Of a DNA stretch of 64,000 nt, positions 34,065 to 45,000 are shown one piece after another; positions within the stretch are counted from its first letter, which is position 1, and each line of letters opens with the position of its first letter. This stretch comes from Gonapodya prolifera JEL478 (taxonomy: Eukaryota > Monoblepharomycota > Monoblepharidomycetes > Monoblepharidales > Gonapodyaceae). The translations under genes and the position numbers were made by a program. The stretch spans positions 63,899-127,898 of the forward strand of contig KQ965765.1 in NCBI GenBank assembly GCA_001574975.1, written 5' to 3'. Below the pieces are notes generated by a model. The model saw only the letters and a list, made by a program, of their open reading frames with translations. It did no database searches and was not told where the DNA came from.

Positions 34065-36209
34065 ATGACCACCTCCGCCACTCAAATCACCCGGGACACC
34101 CTACTTGCCTTCTTCGTGGGGAGTTTTGTCGCCTTGCTCGTCCACCGTGCCTACACCTCGATGGATCCAACTGCAATGGCGGATTCGATGCCAGACGTGG
34201 TGCGCCGAAAACCGGACTGGATGGCCAAGCTGGAGCGAGAGTTCACGATTGGAAAGGAAGACCTCGCCGGAATCGCTAAGGATATGCTGGCCAAGATGGA
34301 GGTTGGATTGGCGAGAGAGGTGGGTGATGTTCGAACACGCTTCCGAATAGGTTCGCTGTTTGATACTGACGATTCGGGACTGAAACGTTCATTTCAAGAA
34401 CACGGAAATGAAAATGCTCGCGTCGTTCGTCCGAAAGAGGCCCACGGGACACGAAGTGGGGACGGTGTATGCCCTCGATTTTGGTAATTACTTCCTGCCA
34501 CATTCCCACTCCGGGACCCTTCCAACTAAACTTCTTCCTCTTTTTAAAGGTGGAACAAACTTCAGGGTCTGCCAGCTTGACCTGACCGACGACGCCTCCG
34601 GGTACCGCTTCCACGCAGTGAAGTTCAAGATCCCCGAGGAGCTGAAGCTAGGTGAGAACTGGCAGCACTGGACGTCCCAAATGGAACGCCACACTGAAAT
34701 GAATTTCATAGCACCGGGAGAGAAGCTATTCGATTTCTTTGCCGATTCTGTCAACAGTTTCCTGAACCAGCAAGGCATCACGTTGACAGCGCCTGGAGCC
34801 GTGCCCGACTTACGAGAACAGCTCAAGAAGGCCAAATTGGGCTTCACGTTCTCGTTTCCCATTCAACAACTGGCCCTGGACAAGGGAATGTAAGCCATAT
34901 CGGTGGTTAAGTAATCTCGACCATCTCTGCACGTTGATTGCGTTAGACTACTCCAATGGAACAAGGGCTTTAATAACCCCGGCGTGGTCGGAAGCGACGT
35001 AGTTGAGCTCCTTCACCACGCGTTCGACCGCAAGGTGAGCAGGTGGACTTACTGAATTCACTGAAACTGAGCGCTGACACCGCTCTTCGTCCCACTGCCA
35101 ACCCACTCTTGTCCCCTCGATCAGGGCATACCCTTCCGTGTCACCGCCCTTGTAAACGACACCGTAGGGACTCTATTAGCGAACGGGTACAAGAACCCCA
35201 ACACAACCGTCGGTGCGATCATCGGAACTGGCACCAACGCGGCGTACTGGGAAAGCGTTGATCGGATCAGGAAGTGGACTGGCGACAAGTCAGGAGATAT
35301 GGTCGTGGTACGTTTTGGGGATAATGTTCTTCCGTTTTGGTTTTGGGGGAAGCACGGAATGATATGAGTCTGATGCATCAAAATGCAGAACACTGAATGG
35401 GGCGCCTTCACACCGCAAGCACGACTCTTGACGACGTACGATAAGAGACTGGATGACGAATCCATCAATCCGGGCATGCAAGTGTTTGAAAAGATGATCA
35501 GCGGGCGTTATATTGGTGAAATCGTTCGGCTGGTGAATGAGAACTTGCTCCTATGCGGGGCCAGGTCGATGTTTGACTTCTCTCCTAACTTTATTCCGTT
35601 ATGCCAAGATCCTTGTGGATCTACACAGTCGCGGCCACATTCTCACCAATGTTCCCCGCCTCCCGGCAAAACTCACCACCCCGTACGAGTTCGACACCGA
35701 ATACCTGTCGCGCTTGGCAGTCGAACAGGTCCAAACGAGTTCCCCTTACCCTATCGTGCAGCAGGTGATGGCAGAGGTCGGAGTGCAGGTTTTGGAGGAC
35801 GACAGGCGAAAAATTTTGGAGGTGAGAGGTCCATCCTATAGAAGAAAAGATCGCCGTGTTTACACCGTACCCTCAGATTGCCGAGCTCGTCGCTTTGAGG
35901 TCCGCTCGAATATCTGTAGCCGGAGTCGCCGCCCTGATTCTGCAGCAGAAACTGACGCAAGGTAACAGACTCGCTCCCAGGCTATGTCACTCCGGAGAAT
36001 CGACTGACCTCTTCCTCACCGCGATTCGAACTACAGGAACCACCGTCGCTGTTGACGGCTCTGTGTACGAGCTATACCCTCGATACAAGCAACACATGGA
36101 GGCGACGCTTGTTGAGCTGCTGGGGACTGTCACCGGCCCAGCTGTCACCCTCGAGCTGGGAAAGGATGGAAGTGGCATTGGAGCAGCTGTAATTGCCGCA
36201 CTGGGGTGA
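34065..36209 (+). CDS. Hexokinase with N-terminal membrane anchor
   Basis: Phosphorylates glucose/hexoses with ATP, first step of glycolysis. Nine exons: 34065-34319, 34399-34483, 34550-34889, 34947-35034, 35125-35307, 35389-35532, 35609-35821, 35877-35961, 36037-36209; 521 aa, total divisible by three. Motifs in order: phosphate-1 ALDFGGTNFRV, LGFTFSFPIQQ with LLQWNKGF, catalytic Asp in ALVNDTVGTLLANGY, GTGTNAAYWE, NTEWGAF, and GRYIGEIVRLILVDLHSRG. Before the domain stands a hydrophobic stretch LLAFFVGSFVALLVH (residues about 9-24) followed by basic residues. This is like an N-terminal tail anchor of plant and animal mitochondrion-bound hexokinases; location is inferred. All catalytic residues look intact. 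Confidence 0.96.
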
Positions 36210-36300
36210 TATAATGTAATACTCACTGCACAATACAGAGGGGGCGGAGAAATTTCGAAGCTTCCACCTTACTGAGACGCTCGCCACCACCCACTCCACG

Positions 36301-37604
36301 ATGGAGCCGGCAGAAGACCGTCGCGATCGACAGAGGGCGTCCTCTGCAAGTGTAGCCGGCTCTCGGCAGCCGAATCCTGCTCCCCTGCAACGGTCTTCAT
36401 CCTCGTTATTCCAACGATCCTGGCGATCGTCCTGGACTCCAACTCTCGACCACGATCCAGTAGAAGTCTTGAGCTCTTCCGACCGCATTTTCACCCTGGA
36501 AGGCATGAAACCGGTCCTCACATCCACTGCTCGTTTCGCGCTCACTCTGTTCCAGCATTGCTGCTCTTCTCTGGACTCTTCCGAAAGCGCTGCGTCGGAC
36601 ACAGCTGCAGAGTTGCTGCATGCGCACCTGCGATCCCAGCACGACCTCCTTCTGGAAATCTGCCCGAGTTCTTCGAAACCGTCGGTGACAAACCGCGTCG
36701 TGGAAGGGATCGAGTCGTACCTGGTCGAACGCGTAATAGGACCTGCTCACCACTCCTGGCGGGGATACGCTGTGACGAGGTTTAGAACGAGGGACGAAGG
36801 AATTCAGTTTCGAGCAGCGGCGATCCATGTTGCGGGTGACGAAGTGCGGAGAGTAAAGTGGCCTCCCTCTGCGGACTCCCGAATCGTAGCTGATGAGCTA
36901 CGCAGGCTAGCAGGTTCTGTCCAAGTCCGTTTGAAGCACGCTTCATAAATGTCGAAACGAACATTCCGGTCCGTCACTGCTAGGACTTCATCTGCTCACA
37001 TTGGATGCTTTTCCAACACCGTCGACGAAAATATCCGCCATCATCAACGTGCAGAAGGGTATTGCAGACGTCCTTTCCCATCACGCTCAACCCGTGGCCG
37101 CAACTTTCGACAATGGCAGACAAGCAGCTCCTTCGGTTGCGGGCACATCCGCTGACGATCTTCTATCGTTTTTGATCTGGCTTATTGTTGAGTGAGTGTG
37201 TACACGAGACGGGGCAGCATGTTTGCTCTGTTGTAACAGTTCAGAATTCAACACTAGGATCAACCCTCCTCGGCTTTCCTCTAACATCGCATTCATTCGA
37301 AGATTTCGATATCGGCACTACTCTGAGAACTCGGTCGAAGAGTATGCCTTGACAACGTTTGTACGTGTGTGAAGTGATAATCGCTCTATCCAACGAACTT
37401 ACGCTCTCACACTTTTGAAATGCTTTTTACCAGGAGGCTGCAGTCTCTTTTATATCTGACTTTGATTTGATGACCCTCGGAATCGACCCTAGCATTTCTG
37501 AAAGATGTGAGTGGCTGATCAAACGACCAAATCAATGTTGCGGCACATCCGTCACCTCGAAGTCAACTCATTCACGAATTGTCACCTCCATAGATCCCAT
37601 CTGA
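36301..37604 (+). CDS. VPS9-domain protein, Rab5-type guanine nucleotide exchange factor
   Basis: Promotes GDP release from Rab5/Vps21 GTPases on endosomes. Five exons: 36301-36913, 36984-37191, 37258-37360, 37434-37506 and 37594-37604; 335 aa. The first 90 residues are Ser/Arg-rich and disordered. The VPS9 core reads PSTKISAIINVQKGIADVL, then SADDLLSFLIWLIVEINPPRL, NIAFIRRFRY and YALTTFEAAVSFISDFD. The Asp of the ADDLL block and the Tyr/Thr of Y-x-LTTFEAA match family catalytic positions. The last exon is 11 nt (YPI, stop). It lies tandem behind hexokinase with 91 bp between, so terminator and promoter must be compact. Confidence 0.86.
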
Positions 37605-39284
37605 CGCCTTCTTCCTGTCCAATAATTCGCATCCTAGTTTTGTCAACCAATAATTGCTTCAGCAGTACACGAGTAATAACCATAGATCATAGAAAACGTG
37701 AAGTCAATACCCAAGATATGTGTTGAAGCTTCAGATAACAAGAAAGTCCACCAGGTGGTGGTGGTGGCAGAGGAGGCGGTACGTTTCTCACTTTTTCAGT
37801 CTTTTGGTGCTGAACACCGAATGAGAGAGCCTGTGGAAACGAGGAAACGGGGATGATTCCTTGTTGCACCAGTCATGAGTGCTACACCAGTGAACACAGT
37901 CATCACATGCCTCAAGTCCTCATAGTCCGATCCATCCGATTCCATCGCAATCTGATCCGTTGAACGTCCTTCAAAGAACAAATGCACAGGGACGTTATTT
38001 TTGCTTTAAATTTTTTTTTTGGAGTTAGAGGATGGATTTGGTATATTTCAAAAAAGAGTTATTCTCTAACTCTATAACGGCTCTTTTAGCACTTTCACGG
38101 TTGTTAGAGTGAGAGAACACACCCTGAAGCTCATCCGAGTTCCTTGATGATGGAGGCCGTTTTCTTGAAACAGCTTCCCAATGGCCATTCTTGCTGCACT
38201 CAAGACCGATTGAAAAGATGATCGTGTCTTTTCCGTTGACTTTGGGACTGGTTCACAAACATTGACCCATTGATTGAAACGGTTGGTGAAAAGGAGATGG
38301 TCTCAGCTGGTCATTGGGCTGTTGTTGTCCATTTTGATGTCTACCAAGAAAGAGTATTGTGTGTTATTGTGATGGAAAACACTTGTTTTGAGTGCTTGTT
38401 GGGAATTACATACAAATTATTGTGTTGGTGCAAGATCCTGTGGATAATATCAAAAATCCCGTCAAACTTCACCAAAGTTGGTTTTCCATTCCACCACCAG
38501 GAAACTTATTTGAATTGGTGAAATCTTGTCCATAGAGTCATTGGGCGGTATAACATTCAATATCAATCAAAAATTTGAGCCCATTTTTTGTTGCATTCTG
38601 CGTGCAGCAATTATTGCACATAAAGTCAGCACAAACATAAAAAACTGTTGCATCTATTGTCTTCATGGTATTTGGTATTCGTAAGCATATTTGCTTTTTG
38701 GCTAGATTGGAATCTTTGCTATGTATTGCTACAATATTCATCTTACTCACTTCACTTTCACTGTATTTTTTGCCTCCAAAAGCAAAAAGGCCCTCATACT
38801 CACACCCAAAGTATGCCACACATTCTTCTTGTGGGGCCGGGTAGCTGTCAAACATTGTGACGTTTGCCTTTGACCATGTCCCTGAACTACTTGAGTATGA
38901 ATTTGATAAAAGTGATGAGGAACTGGTCTTTGGTGAATTCAACTTATTGAACTCAGACTGTGTTTCCATATTACAATCCCAACTATAATACACACAATCA
39001 ATTTTGAAAGTACAAATATAGCATAATGAGGAGATGATGAGATAAAGGGGAAGAATGGGGATTTATAAGATTAAAGAGGATCAGAGTTTCCCATGTTTCC
39101 TTTATGATTCAAAACCATCTGCAAACCGCTGTTGATAACTGAGTCATCATAAATTTTGTCCCATTTCACATCAAATGGAATCTGCTTCACTGAACATTGA
39201 AATTAAATTGAGATAGGGGTCACTTCTACTCTAGATGTATCTTCAATGACAGCCATGTCAACAGACCGGGCTAAATAAATAATA
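37605..39284. other. AT-rich flank of the second mobile-element island
   Basis: AT-rich sequence with a sharp onset near 37990 (poly-T). A minus ORF 38538-38993 (151 codons, Cys- and Ser-rich, with FGCEYEGLFAFGGKKYSE) has no recognised family and may be a transposon-derived piece. A pair GAGTTAGAG/CTCTAACTC lies inverted near 38022 and 38073. No host gene is supported. Confidence 0.45.
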
Positions 39285-39328
39285 GGGGATGTGCACTACC
39301 CATTATTATGGGTAAAAATATACAAGTA
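39285..39328. repeat. Left terminal inverted repeat of Harbinger copy 2
   Basis: Pairs with 41950-41993; about 37 of 44 positions match by eye. Both arms share GGGTAAAAATATAC and a palindromic core, seen perfectly on the right arm as ACCCGTAATTACGGGT. A third related copy, ACCCGTAGTTGCGGG, lies at about 41889 inside the element. Confidence 0.8.
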
Positions 39329-39409
39329 GAATTTTACCTGTTATTACAAGTAGGAGTGTGTGCACTTCCTGTAATTTACCAGTAGCACACCAAACTCAAA
39401 CACACCAAA

Positions 39410-40593
39410 ATGGAGACCTACTTGCAAAGTCTCAGTGACAATTCGTTGGATGAGGATGAAACAGTCTTGAACTTGGCCATTTTGTTCATCGCTGCCACTT
39501 CTCTTCATTCGGAATGTCCAACAGTTGCATCCAGTTGATTGAACCTATGCGCAATGAGTCATGCAGACTGTAAACTGCATTTTAGGTAAGAAATTGTGTC
39601 TTTTTGTTTCAATCCTGTTGTTATGATGGCCTACTGCATCTGGAGATTCTTTGGGATGACATCTTTTGTCTCGCATGTGCATTGCAACTACCCGACACCA
39701 TTTTCCTGGATAATAGAGGTCAAACTAGCAGTATTAATGCTCTGTGCATTGTTCTGAACCGGCTGGCGTTTGCGTCACAACTACATGTCATGGGGATGTA
39801 GCTTTTTGGTCAGGAATACTGCGTATAGCAACACAAACAATGCTGTTCATTGCGAATTGTTTTGCGTGCATACTGCACTTTGACAAGACGCAAATGACTG
39901 GTGAATTGATGAGGGGTTTTGCAGACGCTGTTGCTGCAAAGGGAGCAGGATACGTGGACTGTTTTGGATTTGTTGACAGGACTATGCATGCAATTTGCCA
40001 TCCCACAAGAGACCAACACATTAGCTACAATGGCTGGAAACGCTTTCATGCTGTGAAGTTCCAGGGGGCAACATCCCCAGATGGGATTATATGGCATCTC
40101 AGTGGACCTTATGGTGGGCAATGGCACGACCTGAGAATCTTCTGTAACAGCCCACTGTATGACATTCTGGAACAATTTGGTGAGTGCTTAAGCAAGAAAG
40201 GTTGTGAGAGAGAAGATTGTTAGTGACTGTTGAACTTATCCAGCCTTTGGCCCAAACAACGAACCCCTCATTATTTATGGAGATCCTGCGTACGTGCAAT
40301 CTTTGCATGTTCAGGTTCTGCATAAAGGATCCAATCTCACTCCCAGACAAGCTGCTCTCAATGCAAGCATGAGTCAAGTGAGGATAGCGTCGGAATGGGG
40401 ATATGGTAAGGTGACTAGTCTAAAGGGCTTTATTAATTATACCCATCACATGCAGCTGGGAAGGACACCTGTTGGTACTATTGATAAGGTTGCCATCTTC
40501 TTGACAAATTGCCATACTTGTTTTTATGGGGGAGTTACATCATCATATTTTAACATTCAACCACCACTTCCAGAAGACTATCTATGTCTGTAG
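39410..40593 (+). pseudogene. Harbinger DDE transposase, mostly preserved
   Basis: Cuts and pastes the element. An N-terminal frame METYLQSLSDNSLDEDETV (from 39410) runs into a TGA at about 39539. The helical part LPDTIFLDNRGQTSSINALC and IVLNRLAFASQ follows near 39690-39790, then a frame change near 39790. The catalytic half is open from 39870: GFADAVAAKGAGYVDCFGFV, ISYNGWKRFHAVKFQGATSP, IWHLSGPYGGQWHDLRI. After an intron (about 40183-40240) comes IIYGDPAYVQSLHVQVLHKG and SQVRIASEWGYGKV. All three acidic catalytic residues are present (D in FVDRT, D in YGDPAY, E in ASEWGYG). The 5' half needs introns or is damaged. Confidence 0.78.
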
Positions 40594-40596
40594 CAT

Positions 40597-41767
40597 TTAT
40601 GTATCCCTCTTTGAAAGACTTTTCAATGCGTCAATTAATGCCATGTTCCTTTTGAACTCCAATTTCTCACGTCTCTCCTCCTTGCGGTGATTTTCCTCTT
40701 TGTCCTTGCGTTCACGCCTGACTCTATCATCGTACCCACACCGGTGTTGCTCCTGTTCCTCCCTCTTAAGGCGCAACCACTCTCTCTCCAATTCCATGGA
40801 CTCACGTCTGTCACCCCTCTCAAGCTCCCAACGCTAACCCTCCAGTTTGTCCTTCACCTCATGTGCCTGTCGTCTCTCCTCCAAGCTCTCCCTTGCAGTT
40901 TTGGCAATTCCTTCTGCAACATGTGCAAGTTTCTCTGTTAGTGCAGAGCTCCAAGGTATGAGAGTCAAACTACAAGTCTTCAACACAAGACAACTTACAT
41001 TTCACTTTTATATCATCCTCTGCCCTCTTTGCAGCAATCTTCATGCAGTCCGCTTCTTCCTGCTTGTCATAGTTCCAGTACGTTTGTTACAAAGCATCGT
41101 GAAAGACGTGGCACACTCAAAACCACCTCATAAACTCTTAAAAGATCGCTTACCTCCTCTGCATAATCATTTGTGAGCTTCTCTAGCTTGGTGAACTCCT
41201 TGTCTATCCCCAATTTGAGAAGGGCGTCCTTGTTATCCTCCTTGACCTTCTTTAAAATATCCACCACAGCATCTTTGCAACCTCTTGCCGTGACTCCTTT
41301 GTAGATCACTGGGTCCTTCTCCAGAAGAGCGGTAACCATACGCTCCCATTTCTCTGAGATATGGTTATCCTTATCCTTCTTAGTTGCTGGGTCCAGCTCA
41401 CGTCCCTTCTTATATGGTTTTTTGTCCAAGCACTCCTTCAAAAGATCGATTTTCTTCCCCACGGCAGTCCATCAAAACTGAGTTTGCAGCTGTTGAAGTT
41501 GTGCAAGTTCGTTTGTCACACTGTCCTGCTCCGCCCCAGAAGCTACAACGGCCTAAAGCTACCATGAACAATTTTTTTGAGCAAAAAGCAATCAGAATAA
41601 TGACATACCGCAGCGTTGTGTGCTCCCTTGCCTCTACCAGCAGTCAAACCTCCTCGACCTCGACCTCTCCTACGTCCCCGTCCACGATTTTGGCCCCTCT
41701 CCACTGCAGGCATCACATCTACATCTTGCAGAATCACAACACATTGATTTGGATCAAGAAGCAACAA
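40597..41767 (-). pseudogene. Harbinger second ORF, Myb/SANT-like DNA-binding protein with coiled coil
   Basis: Partner protein that helps the transposase bind element ends in this superfamily. The N-terminus has an Arg/Gly track (GRGRRRGRGRGG), AT-hook-like. After an intron comes VVASGAEQDSVTNELAQL, then an in-frame TGA before WTAVGKKIDLLKECLDKKPY; CGA to TGA is the simplest explanation. The helical Myb-like region includes SEKWERMVTALLEKDPVIYK and CKDAVVDILKKVKED. The C-terminus is a charged coiled coil ending REKLEFKRNMALIDALKSLS. One nonsense codon and an unclear join near 40850-41050 suggest loss of function. Confidence 0.65.
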
Positions 41768-41949
41768 TCCTCTTCAAATCAAGGAATAAAACGAACCTTG
41801 GAGTATACAGTGGTGGCGAGACGTGGGCCATTTGGGTTTTGTGGATTGGATTGTAGAGAAAAAAGCAGATACGGGTAGAGTGTTGTTACCCGTAGTTGCG
41901 GGAATCACAAAAATACGAGCCGAAATGTGCTCCCTATACAAAATATTGG

Positions 41950-41993
41950 CACTCGTATATTTTTACCCGTAATTACGGGTTGCGCTCATCCCC
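41950..41993. repeat. Right terminal inverted repeat of Harbinger copy 2
   Basis: Inverted partner of 39285-39328. It contains the perfect palindrome ACCCGTAATTACGGGT, a plausible transposase-binding site. Confidence 0.8.
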
Positions 41994-42018
41994 AAATATA
42001 CCCGGTGGCCAACCCCAA

Positions 42019-45000
42019 ATGCACACAACGAGCACCGCACGCTTGTCCAAGATCGATCCCCGAACATCCACAACTTCCCTCGCTCACGCGCGCCAACCGC
42101 GCCCTCCGTCTCGATCGCCCGCGGTGTCCACGACCCCACAGCCCTTGAAACTACACGTCCAACGAGACGAGCTCCCGTCGCACGTTCAGCTGTTGACGGA
42201 CGCTTACGTCGTAGAGGGGAATTCAAACCACGCTGCGATCCAGGCCTCGTGGGGGCTCTTTTCCTCGCTAGGCGATGAAGACCGCAATCTCCTGCTCAGG
42301 GGGATCTTGTCGGGATGTGCGGCGAGCCAGGTGGAATTTATTTGCACGACGCTGAGTCTGAAATTTGCGGATGCTGAGGTGGGTGTGATATAAGTGGGGG
42401 TCGAGGAATGGAGGGCAGAGGCCCGAGATGCGAGACGAGTACCGCGAGCCCGAGGTCAGAGCACCGCCAGGCGCTGACCGAGACTGTCCGCCGGCGGCGA
42501 GTGATCCCACGGGGAGCGTATATGAGAGCGCGGGGCGCATACCCGAGGACTAAGGGACTAGCACGCCTAAATTAACGATCTCGACGTGGGACAGCTACCT
42601 CCTGTCCATCTTTCAGACTTTCACAACAAACTGATTCGCGATCAAAAGATGCGTGGAACAATTGTGGGAGGTGCTGTGAACCGGAGGAAATCTGCTGGAT
42701 TGAACGACGTGAAACCACCGACAAGCCCACTAGATTCGCTTCGTAAATCTGTGAAGCCGAAGACAAGGATTCCCGAGATAAGATCGTGAGTATACTTCAT
42801 TACCTTTTACAACGAGGAGGTTCGACGCTTGAAACGGCCGTTCACCAAAATCAAAACAAATAGTGTGAACACATCCGAGGAGGTGCGTGTCAAGGCTTAC
42901 TCCATGAAAATTTGATAGCACTATTGTTTTTGTGGGTTTGAAGTCTCATCCGTCCAAAAACTAACCCAAACCGCAACCCAAATCTCCAGGTTCCCTCCGC
43001 CTTCTCGAGCGCCACCCACTACGCTTCCCTCCTGAACTCCGGCTCCGACCCGTCCGTTCTTCTTCGCCACATCTCCTCTCTCCCGCCTCGCGCATCTCTC
43101 CAATGCGCACGGTTCCTCGCTCGTCGCGCGCACAATTTGCTGTCCGCAACCAACTTCGCTCGCGCGGCGGTGGAAATGGAAGACGCGCCAAGCTGCGCTC
43201 ACCTTGCAATCAAGGCGGCCCAAAACGCCGCTGAAGCCCAACACGCTACCCTGTGGACGCTGGACCAAACGTCAGGGACCGCTATAGTTCTTGCTTCAAC
43301 GTTCCTCCAATCCGGCCACACAACACCATGCGACCTGCTTTTCCATCACGCAAGCTTGCTCTTACCAAAACCGACATCCGCAATCTCCGCCAACGTCGCC
43401 TCGGATCCGGCATATCTCGATCTCCTCACCGCCCTTTACGACGCGCTTCCAGTCGAATGCGCGGTTCGGAGCGTCGCAACAGTGCCTGTTTTTCTACCAG
43501 GTGCGCCCCATGTCGCCCTGGGAGCACTCGAAGTGATCAATAAGGCCGGCGCCCAACATACTCGTGCCTTGGATCCAACTGAAGGTCCGAACTACGTAGA
43601 CGAATCGCACTGCTTTGCGACGGACGACGTTGCAGCGCTGGAAGTCATTTCCGCCGCGTCGGCGACTTACATGGCGCGAGATGCTGCCCGAGAGGAACTA
43701 GCCCGGGCTGCGGCAAAGGCTCGGAATGCGGTCGTGGCTGCCGCGGAACTCGTTCAAGTCATTGGAGCGGATGGCAGTGGTGGTAGCGAGGGACGTGACG
43801 ATGATCTTCGGGATGACACTGCCCCCGCCGTTGAGGACGTGGACGTAGATTTTGAGCGGCTCGAGCTCGGGAAGGTTCTGCGCCGTGCCGCGCTGGCGGT
43901 GGCGCAAGTGACGGGTGCAGAGAGTGGTGTTGTGCTGGTTCTGGAAAGAGAAGAGGATGAGCTGTGGACGGTTTCTCCAGGCGATGCAAAAGGAAGACCC
44001 AGGAAACTTGTCGGTGCTAGTTCGAGAGAGCCAGTGTTTTTGCAGGCTGTCTGAAATCAGGGAAGAGCACAATATGGTAAGTCCCTCTCTCATGCGATGT
44101 GCGTTTCAACTGTCGTAATACAAGCCGATATCAGCACTCCGCCATCCTGTCGTAGACCGCCTTCTCTCTCTTCCACCCTCGAGATCGTTACTCTGCGCTC
44201 CCTTGCGCGATCACGCCACAGGAAACGTAATGGGAGTCATTGTTCTTTCGAACAAACTTTCCAACATTTCGCGGGAACCAGTACCTCTCGTCGGGCGGTC
44301 CACCGGAACCACCAAACCCCATCGCCCCGACTTGATTGCAGGACCGGACTTTTCGGAAGAGGACAAGCAAGTCACGGAATCCTTTGCGTGTATAGGTGAG
44401 GGCGTCGTATGGAGATTTAGGCCGCCTTGGAATGTCTCTCGAATGCAATGAAAAGTATCTGCCGCGATAAGCCTGTCGCGGAGCTATATCAAGCTGGGTC
44501 AGAGCGCTCTGGACCGCGCTAATGAAACGCAGTACATAGCTGCAGTCTTGAACAGCATGCCGGGGAAAAGGATTGTGGCAACCTTTGACGCTTTCGGCAG
44601 ACTGGTACGTTGCCCTGAGTGCCATTTTTCATTAAAATGGCTTCTCACCTACAAAGACACTTAGCGAAATGTAAATCGACCAAATGTGTTGGGCCTCACT
44701 TCCGATACTGCTGGACACCGCTCGATCATCGTACTTCGCCTCATGGCACGGATCCGGTTGTGGTAACGCAATGATCGTTGAAGATCTCGAGCGGGCACGC
44801 CGGTCGACCAGTGATACTGGACGAATAATTGGCCGAAACGTTGTTTTAAAACGGCGTCCTGACAGTGGGCTTGCGGAGTCGGTCGTCCTGGATTACGAAG
44901 TCGGCGTGCTTGATTTCGGAACAATCCAGAGCCCTCTATCAGACGGGTCCAATGAAACGGACAATGCAGTAGGCCCAGAGCTGGTTCTCATCATGGAGGA

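Larger units (their letters stand above)
39285..41993. mobile_element. PIF/Harbinger DNA transposon with terminal inverted repeats (copy 2)
   Basis: A 2.7-kb element with imperfect terminal inverted repeats of about 44 bp (GGGGATG at 39285 and CATCCCC ending 41993). It carries the two convergent genes typical of the superfamily: a DDE transposase on plus (39410-40593) and a Myb/coiled-coil protein on minus (40597-41767). The element is AT-richer than host genes. A clear 3-bp target-site duplication is not seen; the flanks are ATA and AAA. Both ORFs carry damage, so it is probably inactive, but it is much better preserved than copy 1. It ends 25 bp before the start codon of the cyclase gene. 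Confidence 0.85.

Noticed and set aside
41896-42018. Extension of the cyclase frame into the transposon end
   Set aside because: The extra codons are transposon terminal sequence; the first ATG outside the element is at 42019.
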